Below, piece by piece: positions 16,860 to 25,967 of a stretch of 64,000 nt of DNA (position 1 is its first letter; each line of letters begins with the position of its first letter). The notes under the pieces are model-generated. The model did no database searches and was not told the DNA's origin. It saw only the letters and a list, made by a program, of their open reading frames with translations. The stretch comes from an uncultured Treponema sp. (GTDB lineage: Bacteria > Spirochaetota > Spirochaetia > Treponematales > Treponemataceae): the NCBI GenBank assembly GCA_900319625.1, contig ONPD01000005.1:124001-188000 (forward strand), written 5' to 3'. A program made the position numbers and the translations under genes.

Positions 16860-17353
16860 TAAAAAGAAATGTCCAGCCCGCTTTGTTCCGCATCCTTTGC
16901 TAATTTAGCACGGAAATCTTTCAGTTTTTTTGACAAATCTGCATCATTTAAAGCCAGAATCTGCACTGCAAGATAAGCCGCATTTTTTGCGCTGTTTATG
17001 CCGACTGTTGCAACCGGAATCTGAGGAGGCATCTGAACAATGCTCAAAAGAGCGTCCATTCCGCCAAGCCCGTTTGATTTTTCGCTTACACACTCAAGAG
17101 GAACGCCGATTACAGGGAGAGTTGTAATTCCTGCAATCACGCCAGGAAGGGCAGCGGCTAATCCGGCGCCGGCAATAATTACCTGGCAGCCCTCTTTTTC
17201 AACTTCTTCAACTGTCTTTTTGAGCAAAGCCCCGGCACGATGGGCAGAAATGATGTATGCCTTGTAGTCCACGCCGAATTCTGTAAGAACATCGGCAGCC
17301 TTTTTCATGGTGTCCTTGTCGGACTTAGAACCGAAAAAAATTGCAACTTTCAT
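16859..17353 (-). CDS. purE: N5-carboxyaminoimidazole ribonucleotide mutase / AIR carboxylase
   Basis: A 164-residue PurE-type protein with FFGSKSDKDTMKKAADVL (the SxSD phosphate-binding motif as GSKSD), the SAHRAG segment (residues about 41-46) and AGAGLAAALPGVIAG. In class I PurE the enzyme rearranges N5-CAIR; class II (in treponemes such as T. denticola, and animals) uses CO2 directly. The SAHRAG sequence with no purK in this window is compatible with the class II form described in T. denticola, but this is an inference. The gene starts immediately after a TATAAC -10 and has no leader. Confidence 0.93.
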   Translation of the reverse strand: MKVAIFFGSKSDKDTMKKAADVLTEFGVDYKAYIISAHRAGALLKKTVEEVEKEGCQVIIAGAGLAAALPGVIAGITTLPVIGVPLECVSEKSNGLGGMDALLSIVQMPPQIPVATVGINSAKNAAYLAVQILALNDADLSKKLKDFRAKLAKDAEQSGLDISF

Positions 17354-17359
17354 GGTAGA

Positions 17360-17365
17360 GTTATA
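17360..17365 (-). promoter_or_regulatory. extended -10 promoter of purE, leaderless
   Basis: TGC-TATAAC on the minus strand ends 6 bases before the ATG at 17353, so the predicted first transcribed base is the A of the start codon. No Shine-Dalgarno sequence is present. Confidence 0.6.
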
Positions 17366-17460
17366 GCATAAAAGGCCCTTCTGTTCAAATGAAAAGTTTC
17401 TTCAGTGAGAGTAAAAAATAATGCTATATAAAATCATAAATATGTGTTACACTTCCGCTT

Positions 17461-18450
17461 ATGGATACTAACGAAGTAAAATCGATTGTTGAAAATATTC
17501 GTACAGAAGCTGCAAAAAGACTTGTTGGTCAGGAGCAGCTTGTAACTGATATGTTTATGGCTTTTGTAGCCGGGGGGCACGTTCTTGTGGAAGGTGTTCC
17601 GGGGCTTGCAAAAACCCTGGCCGTAAAAACCCTTACTGAAATTCTTGGACTTGATTTTAAGCGCATTCAGTTCACTCCGGATTTACTTCCTGCCGACGTT
17701 ACAGGAACCCTGATTTATGAACAGAACAAGGGAATTTTTTCAGTCCGCAAAGGTCCTATTTTTGCAAACATCATTCTTGCCGATGAAGTGAACCGCGCAC
17801 CTGCTAAAGTTCAGTCGGCCATGCTTGAAGCAATGGAAGAAAAACAGGTTACAATCGGAGAGGAAACCTACAAGCTCCCTGAGCCTTTCTTTGTACTTGC
17901 AACCCAGAACCCGGTTGAGCAGGAAGGAACCTACAATCTTCCTGAAGCAGAGCTTGACCGCTTTATTATGAAACTTAACGTAACTTATCCGACCGCAGAA
18001 AATGAAGTTAATATAGTAAAAACCTGCGGAAAAGCGCCTTCTGTAAGCGTAAAAACAATTCTTAAAACCGGTGACATAGAAAATATCCGCCAGCTTTGCG
18101 ATAAAGTAACCTGCGACAACAAGCTGGTCGAATACATTGTTTCTATTCTGAACGTTACCCGCTCTGAATCAAACAAAAAAACTTCGGCCCGCCTTTCTGT
18201 AACAAAGAACAATGATATTACAAGATACATCAACTTTGGTGCCTCTCCCCGCGCCGGAATCGCCATCCTGCAGTGCGCAAAAGTAAACGCGCTTTTCAAC
18301 GGACGTGATTTTGTACTCCCGGAAGACATCAAGGCTGTAACACCAAACGTTCTGCGCCATCGCCTGGTCCTTTCTTACGAGGCCGCCGCAGACAGCGTAA
18401 CAAGTGATGAAATCATCCAGCGTATTCTGGATTTTATTCCGCTCCCGTAA
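17461..18450 (+). CDS. MoxR-family AAA+ ATPase
   Basis: A 329-residue MoxR ATPase. Walker A is GVPGLAKT (about residues 45-52), Walker B ILADEVNRA (about 108-116), sensor 1 lies in FVLATQNPVEQEGTY, and the C-terminal lid (AAA_lid) region has RHRLVLSYEA. MoxR proteins act as chaperone-like ATPases with DUF58 and VWA partners, which are encoded directly downstream. A TACACT at 17448-17453 sits 7 bases before the ATG and no Shine-Dalgarno is visible, so the message may be leaderless; a second AT-rich -10-like patch is at 17425-17434. Confidence 0.93.
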   Translation: MDTNEVKSIVENIRTEAAKRLVGQEQLVTDMFMAFVAGGHVLVEGVPGLAKTLAVKTLTEILGLDFKRIQFTPDLLPADVTGTLIYEQNKGIFSVRKGPIFANIILADEVNRAPAKVQSAMLEAMEEKQVTIGEETYKLPEPFFVLATQNPVEQEGTYNLPEAELDRFIMKLNVTYPTAENEVNIVKTCGKAPSVSVKTILKTGDIENIRQLCDKVTCDNKLVEYIVSILNVTRSESNKKTSARLSVTKNNDITRYINFGASPRAGIAILQCAKVNALFNGRDFVLPEDIKAVTPNVLRHRLVLSYEAAADSVTSDEIIQRILDFIPLP

Positions 18451-18474
18451 AGGCAAAACAGAATAAAGCCGCCT

Positions 18475-19389
18475 ATGAGCTATTTATCTGAATCCACCGA
18501 TTCTCTGGTAAAAAAAGCCTCTTATCTCAGAATTGCAGCCGCAGACCTGGCAGAAGGAATGAAAAGCGGAAATTTCCGTTCCCTCTACCGCGGCCAGGGC
18601 ATCGAATTCAGCGGTGTACGCGATTACATACGCGGAGACGACATCCGCTCGATTGACTGGAACGTTACAGCGCGCATGGGCCACCCTTACGTAAAAGTAT
18701 TCGAAGAAGAGCGCGAACTTCAGATTTTCATTGTTGTAGACACATCAGCTTCCATGCACGTTCAGACCTGGAGCCGTGACGGCGGCTTAAAGGATTTACG
18801 CCGCACAAAATATTCCCTTGCCGCAGAAACCGCAGCCCTGATTACAATCGCCGCTGAAATGAACAGCTGTCCGCTTGGAGCTGCCCTTTTTGACGGCCAG
18901 ATTCACTTCTCCTGCAAGCCTCAGCTGGGACGCGAGCAGACAATGCTTGTCCTCACCCATCTTGATAAAAAACCGGAAGTACTTACTCAGGGTTCTCTTT
19001 TGGGGAACGCCTTAACCGGAAGCGGCCAGCTTTTACGGAAACGCTCTTTGATTTTTGTAATTTCAGATTTCCGAAGCTCTGATTATGAAAAGCCTTTGAT
19101 TTCCCTTGCCCAGAAAAATGACGTAATTGCAATCAGAATGGAAGACGCCTTTGACATAGAACTCCCGTCAGTTGGTACAATTCCCTTCATCGATGCGGAA
19201 AGTGGCGTAAAAATGCGGCTTCCTACCAATTCTGAAAAGTTCAAAAAAGAATGGAAGGATTTTTACAATCAGAATGAAAGTCACTGGCAGAATCTCTGCG
19301 TAAAACACGGAATTATGAGCGTGATTATGCGCACAGGCGATTCACCTCTTCAGGTGCTCACATCTATTTTTGGACGGAAGGCTAAATGA
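18475..19389 (+). CDS. DUF58 domain protein (Bat/MoxR cluster)
   Basis: A 304-residue protein with the DUF58 signature (SGVRDYIRGDDIRSIDWNVTARM, residues about 42-64) and a VWA-like fold with IFIVVDTSASM (about 83-93), whose DxSxS residues can bind a metal ion. DUF58 proteins accompany MoxR ATPases and VWA membrane proteins in Bat-type operons. It begins 24 bases after moxR and overlaps the next gene by 4 bases (ATGA), which points to coupled translation. No membrane segment was seen. Confidence 0.9.
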   Translation: MSYLSESTDSLVKKASYLRIAAADLAEGMKSGNFRSLYRGQGIEFSGVRDYIRGDDIRSIDWNVTARMGHPYVKVFEEERELQIFIVVDTSASMHVQTWSRDGGLKDLRRTKYSLAAETAALITIAAEMNSCPLGAALFDGQIHFSCKPQLGREQTMLVLTHLDKKPEVLTQGSLLGNALTGSGQLLRKRSLIFVISDFRSSDYEKPLISLAQKNDVIAIRMEDAFDIELPSVGTIPFIDAESGVKMRLPTNSEKFKKEWKDFYNQNESHWQNLCVKHGIMSVIMRTGDSPLQVLTSIFGRKAK

Positions 19390-20339
19390 CAGAAAACGGA
19401 ACTCAGCAGATTCTTCTGCCAAAAAAAGTATATATCGGTGACAGTGCCGAATTACGCTGCACCTTCAACTCAAACTCACTGGACCTTAAAAATTTCTGCG
19501 GAAATGAAACAAAGACTCTCAGCCTCAATGCTTTTGAAGTTCCTGCAGATTCCCAGAATTACATTATTCAGAATATATCTCTTTCCTGTGTTGGAGTTGA
19601 TTATTATCAGCTTTCCATAACTTTTGTTCCCTGGAAAACCGGCAGCATTCATTTCCCGGTCTACAATGTTTCTTCAAATTTTGATTCAGCAAATGCCCTT
19701 ACAAGCTTTACCCCCGCAGACCAGATTGAAATTGCTTTTGAACCGGTTGAAATCGTTTCTATTGTTGAACAGAATCAGGTAACAGGCTTGAGTCCCAGCG
19801 CGCCGCCTATGCTGCTTCCGGGAACAACCTACAAGCTTTACACAGTCCTGATTCTTTTTGTAATCCTCATTCTGCTTTTAATCCGTTCAATTACAAAACG
19901 CGAGCAGATTGCCTTTTACATCAGAAATAAAAAGCTTTTGTGGAAATATAAAAAGAACCGCAGGCAAACCATTAGGGCCCTTGATGCACTTTTGAAGCCC
20001 GCTACAAAAAAGAATCCTGCAAAAAATGACAAGGAATTCGCAGAGGCTTTTCAGAAAATTCTCCGCAAGTATCTGGAAGTCCGCTTTGAATATCCTTTTA
20101 CGAAAACTGTAACCAGCGAATTTATGAAGGCCTTCCACACGATTTTTGGTGGCACAGAGGATTTTGCAAGCCTTATGTCTGAGCAGAAGGAAAACGCCTG
20201 CATAAAGATGACGGGGCTTTTTACCAGAAGTGACTACGTGCGTTATTCTTCAACAGCCCGGCTTTCTGATGCCAAGCGTGCAGATATAATAGAAGAATCT
20301 AAAGAATGTATCGGGGAACTGGAGGGTAACAATGTTTAG
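19386..20339 (+). CDS. single-span membrane protein of the Bat cluster, function unknown
   Basis: A 317-residue protein. Residues 1-150 look beta-rich and have no cleavable signal peptide, one membrane helix is at about 153-175 (TVLILFVILILLLIRSI), and the C-terminal 140 residues are basic and helical (WKYKKNRRQTIRALDALL). Position between DUF58 and the VWA gene is that of the DUF4381-like or BatD-like small membrane proteins found in other Bat operons, but I cannot place it firmly in either family. It overlaps its neighbours by 4 and 8 bases. Confidence 0.75.
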   Translation: MTENGTQQILLPKKVYIGDSAELRCTFNSNSLDLKNFCGNETKTLSLNAFEVPADSQNYIIQNISLSCVGVDYYQLSITFVPWKTGSIHFPVYNVSSNFDSANALTSFTPADQIEIAFEPVEIVSIVEQNQVTGLSPSAPPMLLPGTTYKLYTVLILFVILILLLIRSITKREQIAFYIRNKKLLWKYKKNRRQTIRALDALLKPATKKNPAKNDKEFAEAFQKILRKYLEVRFEYPFTKTVTSEFMKAFHTIFGGTEDFASLMSEQKENACIKMTGLFTRSDYVRYSSTARLSDAKRADIIEESKECIGELEGNNV

Positions 20340-22875
20340 CTTTCAAAATCCGGCAGGTTTTCTCCTGCTGCTTCTGCTTCCTCTCTTTTACATCTTAAGA
20401 AAGACAAAAATTCTTAAGCAGACTGTAATTTACGCAGTTCTTGGGGATTGGGAAGGAAAGACTTTTATATGGAAGGGAAAATTCCGTAAATTTCTTTCTG
20501 TACTCACAAAAATCATGCTGGCAATCGCCTTTATTCTGACTGTAGTGGCCTTTGCAGACCCGGTAATTTCAGTTCAGGAAAAGGTTTACACAAGCCTTGG
20601 AAACGACGTTATTTTTGTAGTTGATACAAGCCCTTCTATGGCAGCCAAGGATATTGACGGAGAACGCCGAATTGATTCAGCTAAAAACGCAATCAACACT
20701 CTGGTAAAAAGCTATGACGGTTACCGTTATGGAATCGTTACCCTGGGAAGCAACGCAAGCGTTTCTGTGCCCCCTACCGCCGACAGTTCTATCTTTACAA
20801 AAAAATTGGGCGAAATCCAGGTGGGAATGCTGGGAAACGGTTCTGCCATCGGAGACGGCCTCAGCACCGCTGTCTGCCACCTGGCCTCTTCCTCTGCCCC
20901 TAAAAAATGCATAATCCTCCTCACAGACGGCGAAAACAACGCCGGCGAAATCCATCCGGAAACTGCCGCAAAGCTTGCCGCCGACAATCAGATAAATGTC
21001 TACGTGCTTGGAATCGGTTCACGTGGCCGCGTTCCAATCGAATATACGGACTTACAGACCGGAAAACTTTATTCCGGCTATCTTGAATCAGATTTTAATG
21101 CCGCTTCCCTGAAAAAAATCTCGGAAATCGGAAACGGCCGTTACTTTGAAGTCCGCACCCTTGAAGAACTTTCAAGAACTCTTTCTTCCGTTGCAAAAAC
21201 AGAAACAGTTTCTCAAAGCTTTACCTACAAAACAATCACAACAAATTACTACCAGCAGGTGCTTTTTTACGCCCTCCTGCTTTTCATCCTTGCAGCCTTT
21301 TTCAAACGGGTTCTGCTTCAGGAAATCATTCCTTTCCGTTTTAAGAAAATCCTGATTTTACGAAGCGGACTTCAGCTGCTGGCCCTTCTTATGGTCTTTA
21401 TCGCAAGAACAGGAATCTCCTGGGGAACTTACCTGGCCCCTATTCAGAAAAATAATACAGCCGTAAGCTTTGTTTTTGATATTTCAAACTCTATGCTGGC
21501 AAAGGATGTTGCATCCGGCTATTCAGGAAAAAATAATCAGTACAGAACAAGACTTTCAGCAGCCAGTCTTTACGCAAAAAAGCTTCTTGAACGAATGGAC
21601 GGAACCAGCGTTTCTGTTGTTCTTGCCAAAGGTGACGGAATCAACGCAATACCTTTGACTGAAGACTACGCAATGATTGAATCCCTTCTGGAAGTTATGA
21701 ATCCTGCCCTTATGACAGTTCCGGGCTCAAGTCTTGGAAAGGGAATTTTATGCGCTAAGGATTCTTTTCCGCAGAACTTTTCAGCCGCCGGCCGCATCTG
21801 GCTTTTTACTGATGGTGAAGAAACTGACGGGGCTCTTTCCAGCGCAATCCTTGAATGTATGAGGGTTGGAATTCCTGTAAGCATTATCGGTTTTGGTGAT
21901 TTAAGTGAATCTGAAATTCTTGCGGGCGACGGCAAAACAAAAGTGAAAACTGCCTTCCGTAAGGAAAATCTTGAAAAAATCATTGATTCTGTGAGCGAAA
22001 AAGTGAGTTCCTATAAAAACCAGACTCCGATTCTCTTCATTGAAGCAGCAGAAATCGGGGCGGCATCAAAGCTGCTTTCTCAGATTTCAAATCATCAGGA
22101 AAATACTCAGATTGTTTCTTATGAAGCGCGGCCTGTACCACGTTACAAGCTCTTTTTGATTCTTGCCTTTATTTTCTTCGGCGCCAGCTTCTTTGCAACA
22201 GAATTTGATTTTTCAACCTTCAGAAATCAAAAATCACCTAAAGCCGCTTCCCTGCTTATGATTTTTTCTTTGTTTTCTATTTTAATGCTTTCGGGCTGTT
22301 CAAATAAAAAATCCGAAAACTCTTTTTCTGGAACAAAGGAATCAATAAAAATTCTTCAGGGCACCTGGGAATGGCACAAAAAAAATTACCGCAAGGCAGT
22401 TTCCTATTACCTGGATGTAGCCCAGAATACCGCGCCTGACAAACGCCAGAGCATCGACTATTCACTTTACGACCTGGCGCAGGCTTATTCGATGACAGGC
22501 GAAGACAAGGCGGCACTTGAACGCTATGCCCAGATTTCTTCAGATGCGCCCCAGGTTGTCCGCTACAAGGCCTACTACAATGCGGGAATCATTGCCTGCA
22601 ATAACGGCGATTTTGAAGGGGCAACTTCATATTTCAGAAAAGCCCTGGAAATCGACAGTTCCCGTATTGAAGCAAAAATCAATATGGAACTGTCCATTCA
22701 GATGACAGCGGCAGAATCAAAACAGAACGAAAGTCAGGCTCTTCCTGCAAATCAGGAAAACCAGCACAATCAGGATCTGGAAAATACCGTTTTTAATCAC
22801 ATAAAGGAGAACGATAAAAAACAATGGAAAAACAGCCAGTCAAACGAAGCTCAAAATCTTTCCGACGATTACTAA
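20332..22875 (+). CDS. fused BatA-BatB-BatC-like protein: two VWA domains plus TPR region
   Basis: An 847-residue membrane protein. The first Bat unit has two membrane helices near residues 8-22 and 58-78, then a VWA domain with MIDAS VVDTSPS (D98) and TDGENNAGE. A helix near 308-325 starts a second unit with a VWA domain, MIDAS VFDISNS (D383) and FTDGEETDGA. After a helix near 605-622 comes a third hydrophobic stretch ending in a lipobox-like LSGC (Cys656), followed by TPR-like repeats (about 665-800). In Leptospira and Bacteroides these are separate BatA, BatB and BatC genes. No Shine-Dalgarno sequence precedes the internal ATG before the lipobox, so a true fusion is likely. It probably docks substrates for the MoxR ATPase; Bat proteins have been linked to aerotolerance and stress survival. 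Confidence 0.85.
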   Translation: MFSFQNPAGFLLLLLLPLFYILRKTKILKQTVIYAVLGDWEGKTFIWKGKFRKFLSVLTKIMLAIAFILTVVAFADPVISVQEKVYTSLGNDVIFVVDTSPSMAAKDIDGERRIDSAKNAINTLVKSYDGYRYGIVTLGSNASVSVPPTADSSIFTKKLGEIQVGMLGNGSAIGDGLSTAVCHLASSSAPKKCIILLTDGENNAGEIHPETAAKLAADNQINVYVLGIGSRGRVPIEYTDLQTGKLYSGYLESDFNAASLKKISEIGNGRYFEVRTLEELSRTLSSVAKTETVSQSFTYKTITTNYYQQVLFYALLLFILAAFFKRVLLQEIIPFRFKKILILRSGLQLLALLMVFIARTGISWGTYLAPIQKNNTAVSFVFDISNSMLAKDVASGYSGKNNQYRTRLSAASLYAKKLLERMDGTSVSVVLAKGDGINAIPLTEDYAMIESLLEVMNPALMTVPGSSLGKGILCAKDSFPQNFSAAGRIWLFTDGEETDGALSSAILECMRVGIPVSIIGFGDLSESEILAGDGKTKVKTAFRKENLEKIIDSVSEKVSSYKNQTPILFIEAAEIGAASKLLSQISNHQENTQIVSYEARPVPRYKLFLILAFIFFGASFFATEFDFSTFRNQKSPKAASLLMIFSLFSILMLSGCSNKKSENSFSGTKESIKILQGTWEWHKKNYRKAVSYYLDVAQNTAPDKRQSIDYSLYDLAQAYSMTGEDKAALERYAQISSDAPQVVRYKAYYNAGIIACNNGDFEGATSYFRKALEIDSSRIEAKINMELSIQMTAAESKQNESQALPANQENQHNQDLENTVFNHIKENDKKQWKNSQSNEAQNLSDDY

Positions 22876-24284
22876 AAAGCGGATTTTTGTCGCTCCTCTT
22901 ACTGCCAGCCGCAAAATACTACCTTGCCGCCCAGCCGGTCATAAGTCAGGCTCAGGCCAACGCGCTGAGTATAGCTCCTGCAGAAAATCAGAGTCTCTAT
23001 ACAAAATCTGATATCAAATTTGAAGTTCTTATTCCAAATGCAAAGGCTGATTCTATAATCCTGCAAAATGCCAGCACACCCGCAAACGTAACAATGCGAA
23101 CAATGCGCAAAAGTCAGGAATTCGGCGAAAACGAAGGAACAAAAATCGAACTCTGGTTCAACTTTGAAAAAAAAGGCGACTACAAGCTTGCCCCGCTTTC
23201 ACTTCTCATAAGTAACCGCCGCCGTACAATTCCCTTTGCCCCGGTAACAATCGCTGATAATCCGGAATTTCTTTCTCCCCGCGTTGTAATTCTTTTCCCG
23301 GACGGAAATACTTTTTACTCCGACGAAGCTCCTGACCCTAAGGACAAAAATTACGGAAAGCCTTTTTTGAACTGGGAAACAGGCAAAACTATTGCATTTT
23401 CTGTCTGCCTGCAATATGCGGTTCAGCTGGTTCAGTTCAACTGGGAAATTCCTACTGAATCAATTTTTACCCAGACCAAAACCTATGACATTCTGGAAAT
23501 CAAATACCGGGAAAAACGCTATTCTGATGAGCTGATTCCTGTTGCTGATTTTGAGTGGACATCACTTGCCCAGGGAGAAAAATCATTCCCAAAAATCAAA
23601 CTGACTGCCACTGCCTACAACGGCTACAGAAATGATATTTATATCCCCGATTTCAAAATCAATTTTTCTGAAAAAACAGAAGAAGGTGCAAAAACGGCAG
23701 AAGCAGACCTTTTTGACCAGAGCTTTAATTCTTTTGACGATGAAGTGAAAAGAGCTGAGTACGAAATGGCCGTAAAGGAAGCTGAATATTTGGATTCAGC
23801 AATTTCAAAAAGTGACTGTCAGACTCTTGCAGAACTGCGCCACAAGGAAAGAAATGAGATTTTCGGATGGAAAAAAAATGTGGCAGCACGGGCTGATTTT
23901 GAAGCTAAACTTGGAATAAATACATCAATCAGCGAATTTTATATGGGCAGCTTTTACTTTTTTGCCCTGATTGTTTTGATTTCTGCCTCACTTTTTATTA
24001 TCTTTTTAAAGAAGCGTATGGTTCTTCCTGCCTGTTTAAGCTCGGCCGCCCTCTTTTTTGGACTTATTTTCTTCATCTTTGTTTCCGTACAGAAGGTCAA
24101 AAAATACGGAATCTCTACCGGCTGCAAAATCAGCTCGATTCCGGAAGAAAGTGCAAAGGCAGAATCAAGCATTGGAGCCGGAAACCGGGTTCAGATTACA
24201 GAAGAAGCCGGCCAGTGGATTTATATTCAGCTGGGCGAAAGCGGCGGCTGGTGCAGACGCGACGAAGTTATTTTTATAAACTAA
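22824..24284 (+). CDS. BatD-like membrane protein with C-terminal SH3-like domain
   Basis: A 486-residue protein. A signal peptide or anchor lies near residues 18-36, then a beta-rich BatD-like region with PAENQSLYTKSDIKFEVLIP, then two membrane helices near 374-395 and 401-420, and a bacterial SH3-like tail (GNRVQITEEAGQWIYIQL). It overlaps the VWA/TPR gene by 52 bases; the start is fixed by AAGGAG at 22804-22809 and by the signal sequence immediately after it. It completes the MoxR/DUF58/VWA/TPR/BatD set. Exact role unknown. Confidence 0.78.
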   Translation: MEKQPVKRSSKSFRRLLKSGFLSLLLLPAAKYYLAAQPVISQAQANALSIAPAENQSLYTKSDIKFEVLIPNAKADSIILQNASTPANVTMRTMRKSQEFGENEGTKIELWFNFEKKGDYKLAPLSLLISNRRRTIPFAPVTIADNPEFLSPRVVILFPDGNTFYSDEAPDPKDKNYGKPFLNWETGKTIAFSVCLQYAVQLVQFNWEIPTESIFTQTKTYDILEIKYREKRYSDELIPVADFEWTSLAQGEKSFPKIKLTATAYNGYRNDIYIPDFKINFSEKTEEGAKTAEADLFDQSFNSFDDEVKRAEYEMAVKEAEYLDSAISKSDCQTLAELRHKERNEIFGWKKNVAARADFEAKLGINTSISEFYMGSFYFFALIVLISASLFIIFLKKRMVLPACLSSAALFFGLIFFIFVSVQKVKKYGISTGCKISSIPEESAKAESSIGAGNRVQITEEAGQWIYIQLGESGGWCRRDEVIFIN

Positions 24285-24312
24285 AATTTTAGTGCAAGTA
24301 AGGGGGCTCAAA

Positions 24313-24876
24313 ATGGATATGGGCGATATTTTAAATCAGTGGGATTCATATCAGGCTGATAAGGTAAAGAAACAGAAGGAAAGCGGAAAAAATCAGGTTT
24401 CTCACAAAAAGGCAAACGCTCCTACCCCGGAAGAAAAGGCCCGAGCCGCAGAAAAGGATTTTGAAGCGCAGATGAGGCGCGATAACGAAAAACAAATAAA
24501 TCCTATGGAACTCTGGCTGCGACGCTATGGAACAATCGATAAGGATAAAATTGCAGAAGAAAACGAGCTTAAAAACCGCGAGACTGACAGAAATTATCTG
24601 ATTTCTATGGCGCCGGAAGCAAGAATTGATTTGCACGGGCTTCATCAGGATGAAGCTTATGAGCGCCTCAACAATTTTATTGCTGACTGCAAGCTGCGCG
24701 GTCTTAAAAAGGTTCTGATTGTGCACGGAAAAGGAATCCACACCCACGGAAGCGACCCGGTTTTAGGTGAGCTGGTACGAAAGTTCATTGAACGCGACAA
24801 GCGCTGCGGAACTTCAGGACATCCAAAGATGAAATCTGAAGGCGGAACTGGCGCAACTTGGGTAATCCTTAAATAA
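24313..24876 (+). CDS. Smr (MutS2 C-terminal-like) domain protein
   Basis: A 187-residue protein with a charged, probably disordered N-terminal half and a C-terminal Smr domain (about residues 105-187) with IDLHGLHQDEAYERL and VLIVHGKGIHTHG. Stand-alone Smr proteins are nucleases or RNA/DNA-binding proteins; some rescue stalled or collided ribosomes. I chose the ATG at 24313 because AGGGGG at 24301-24306 sits just before it; a GTG at 24292 would place that site inside the gene. It follows the BatD-like gene by 28 bases. Confidence 0.85.
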   Translation: MDMGDILNQWDSYQADKVKKQKESGKNQVSHKKANAPTPEEKARAAEKDFEAQMRRDNEKQINPMELWLRRYGTIDKDKIAEENELKNRETDRNYLISMAPEARIDLHGLHQDEAYERLNNFIADCKLRGLKKVLIVHGKGIHTHGSDPVLGELVRKFIERDKRCGTSGHPKMKSEGGTGATWVILK

Positions 24877-24944
24877 TTTCCAGATTTTCCAATTTTTTTC
24901 TCAAAACATTGCCGGATTTTGCATTTTTTTGCCTATATTAAGGT

Positions 24945-25967
24945 ATGAAACGAATGATTTTTATTTTCTGGCTGATAATAAGCTTGGCAGCCTGCAGTCT
25001 TAATGAATGTGATTCTGACACTTCTTCACAAAACGGTTCATCTCCTTCCCGCTCCTGCTCTTTCTCCATTGCAAACTGGAATGTCCAGACCTTTTTTGAC
25101 GGCGTCACCGAAGGCAGCGAATACAGTGATTTTAAGTCAGCCGCAAAGTGGTCAAACAGCAAATATTACACAAGATTAAAAAGACTCTGTGAAGTTTTAG
25201 CCCGTCTGAATGCGGACGTTTTTGTTCTTGAAGAAATTGAAAACGAAGGCATAATCAATGATATTGCAAATCAGTTTGCGGGAAACTCCTGGGATTCTTC
25301 AAAAAACTGGACTTACAGTTGCTTTGCAAAGGAAAAAAACTCTTCAATCGGCTGTGCGGTTCTTTCAAAATATCCCCTTTTTGGAATTAAAACTCATTCT
25401 CTTGATATAAGGACACAGAAAGACAGCCAGCCTTCTATGCGGCCCATTATGGAAGTGAATCTTGATGTTGGAGGCCGCAACGTAATTCTTTTTGTAAATC
25501 ACTGGAAGTCAAAATCCGGCGGAGAAGAAGAAAGCGAAATCTGGCGGGACTGGCAGGAGACTCTTCTGGCAGGAAGATTGGCTGAAATATCATCAGCGTC
25601 GGCGTCGGCCCCCTGCATAATCTGCGGCGATTTCAACCGGGATATAAGGGAATTCTGCGTGCTGGAAGGCGGCTCACGCACAGAAGGCAACATAAGCCTG
25701 CGGGGAGCAAAACCTGTAAAGGTATATTCTCCCTGGCTTACAGAAAGCGGCAGTCTTTCTTCCGAAACCGGAAGCTACTACTACAAGGGCAGCTGGGAAC
25801 GCATCGACCACATCTTCAGCTTCGGCAAAGCCCGCATTTCCGCCTTCTCCCCCCGCGCCGAATCACCCTGGGCCAAAGAAGACAAAACTCCCTTCGCCTA
25901 CAAAATCTATTCCGGCGAAGGCTATTCCGACCATCTGCCTGTAATGGCAAGTGTGGTGGTGGAGTAA
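24945..25967 (+). CDS. exported lipoprotein of the endonuclease/exonuclease/phosphatase fold
   Basis: A 340-residue protein with a lipoprotein signal (SLAAC, Cys17) and an EEP domain: the N-terminal FSIANWNVQTFFDG, the catalytic Glu in VLEEIENEG, ICGDFNRD and the C-terminal YSDHLPVMASV. These are the metal and catalytic residues shared by exonuclease III, DNase I and sphingomyelinase families, so it could cleave extracellular DNA, RNA or a phosphoester. A TATATT lies 5 bases before the ATG. The gene ends exactly where the convergent methyltransferase ends, with no terminator between them. Confidence 0.87.
   Translation: MKRMIFIFWLIISLAACSLNECDSDTSSQNGSSPSRSCSFSIANWNVQTFFDGVTEGSEYSDFKSAAKWSNSKYYTRLKRLCEVLARLNADVFVLEEIENEGIINDIANQFAGNSWDSSKNWTYSCFAKEKNSSIGCAVLSKYPLFGIKTHSLDIRTQKDSQPSMRPIMEVNLDVGGRNVILFVNHWKSKSGGEEESEIWRDWQETLLAGRLAEISSASASAPCIICGDFNRDIREFCVLEGGSRTEGNISLRGAKPVKVYSPWLTESGSLSSETGSYYYKGSWERIDHIFSFGKARISAFSPRAESPWAKEDKTPFAYKIYSGEGYSDHLPVMASVVVE

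Noticed and set aside
22256..22875. Separate BatC lipoprotein gene starting at 22256
   Set aside because: The frame is continuous with the upstream VWA part and no ribosome binding site precedes the internal ATG.
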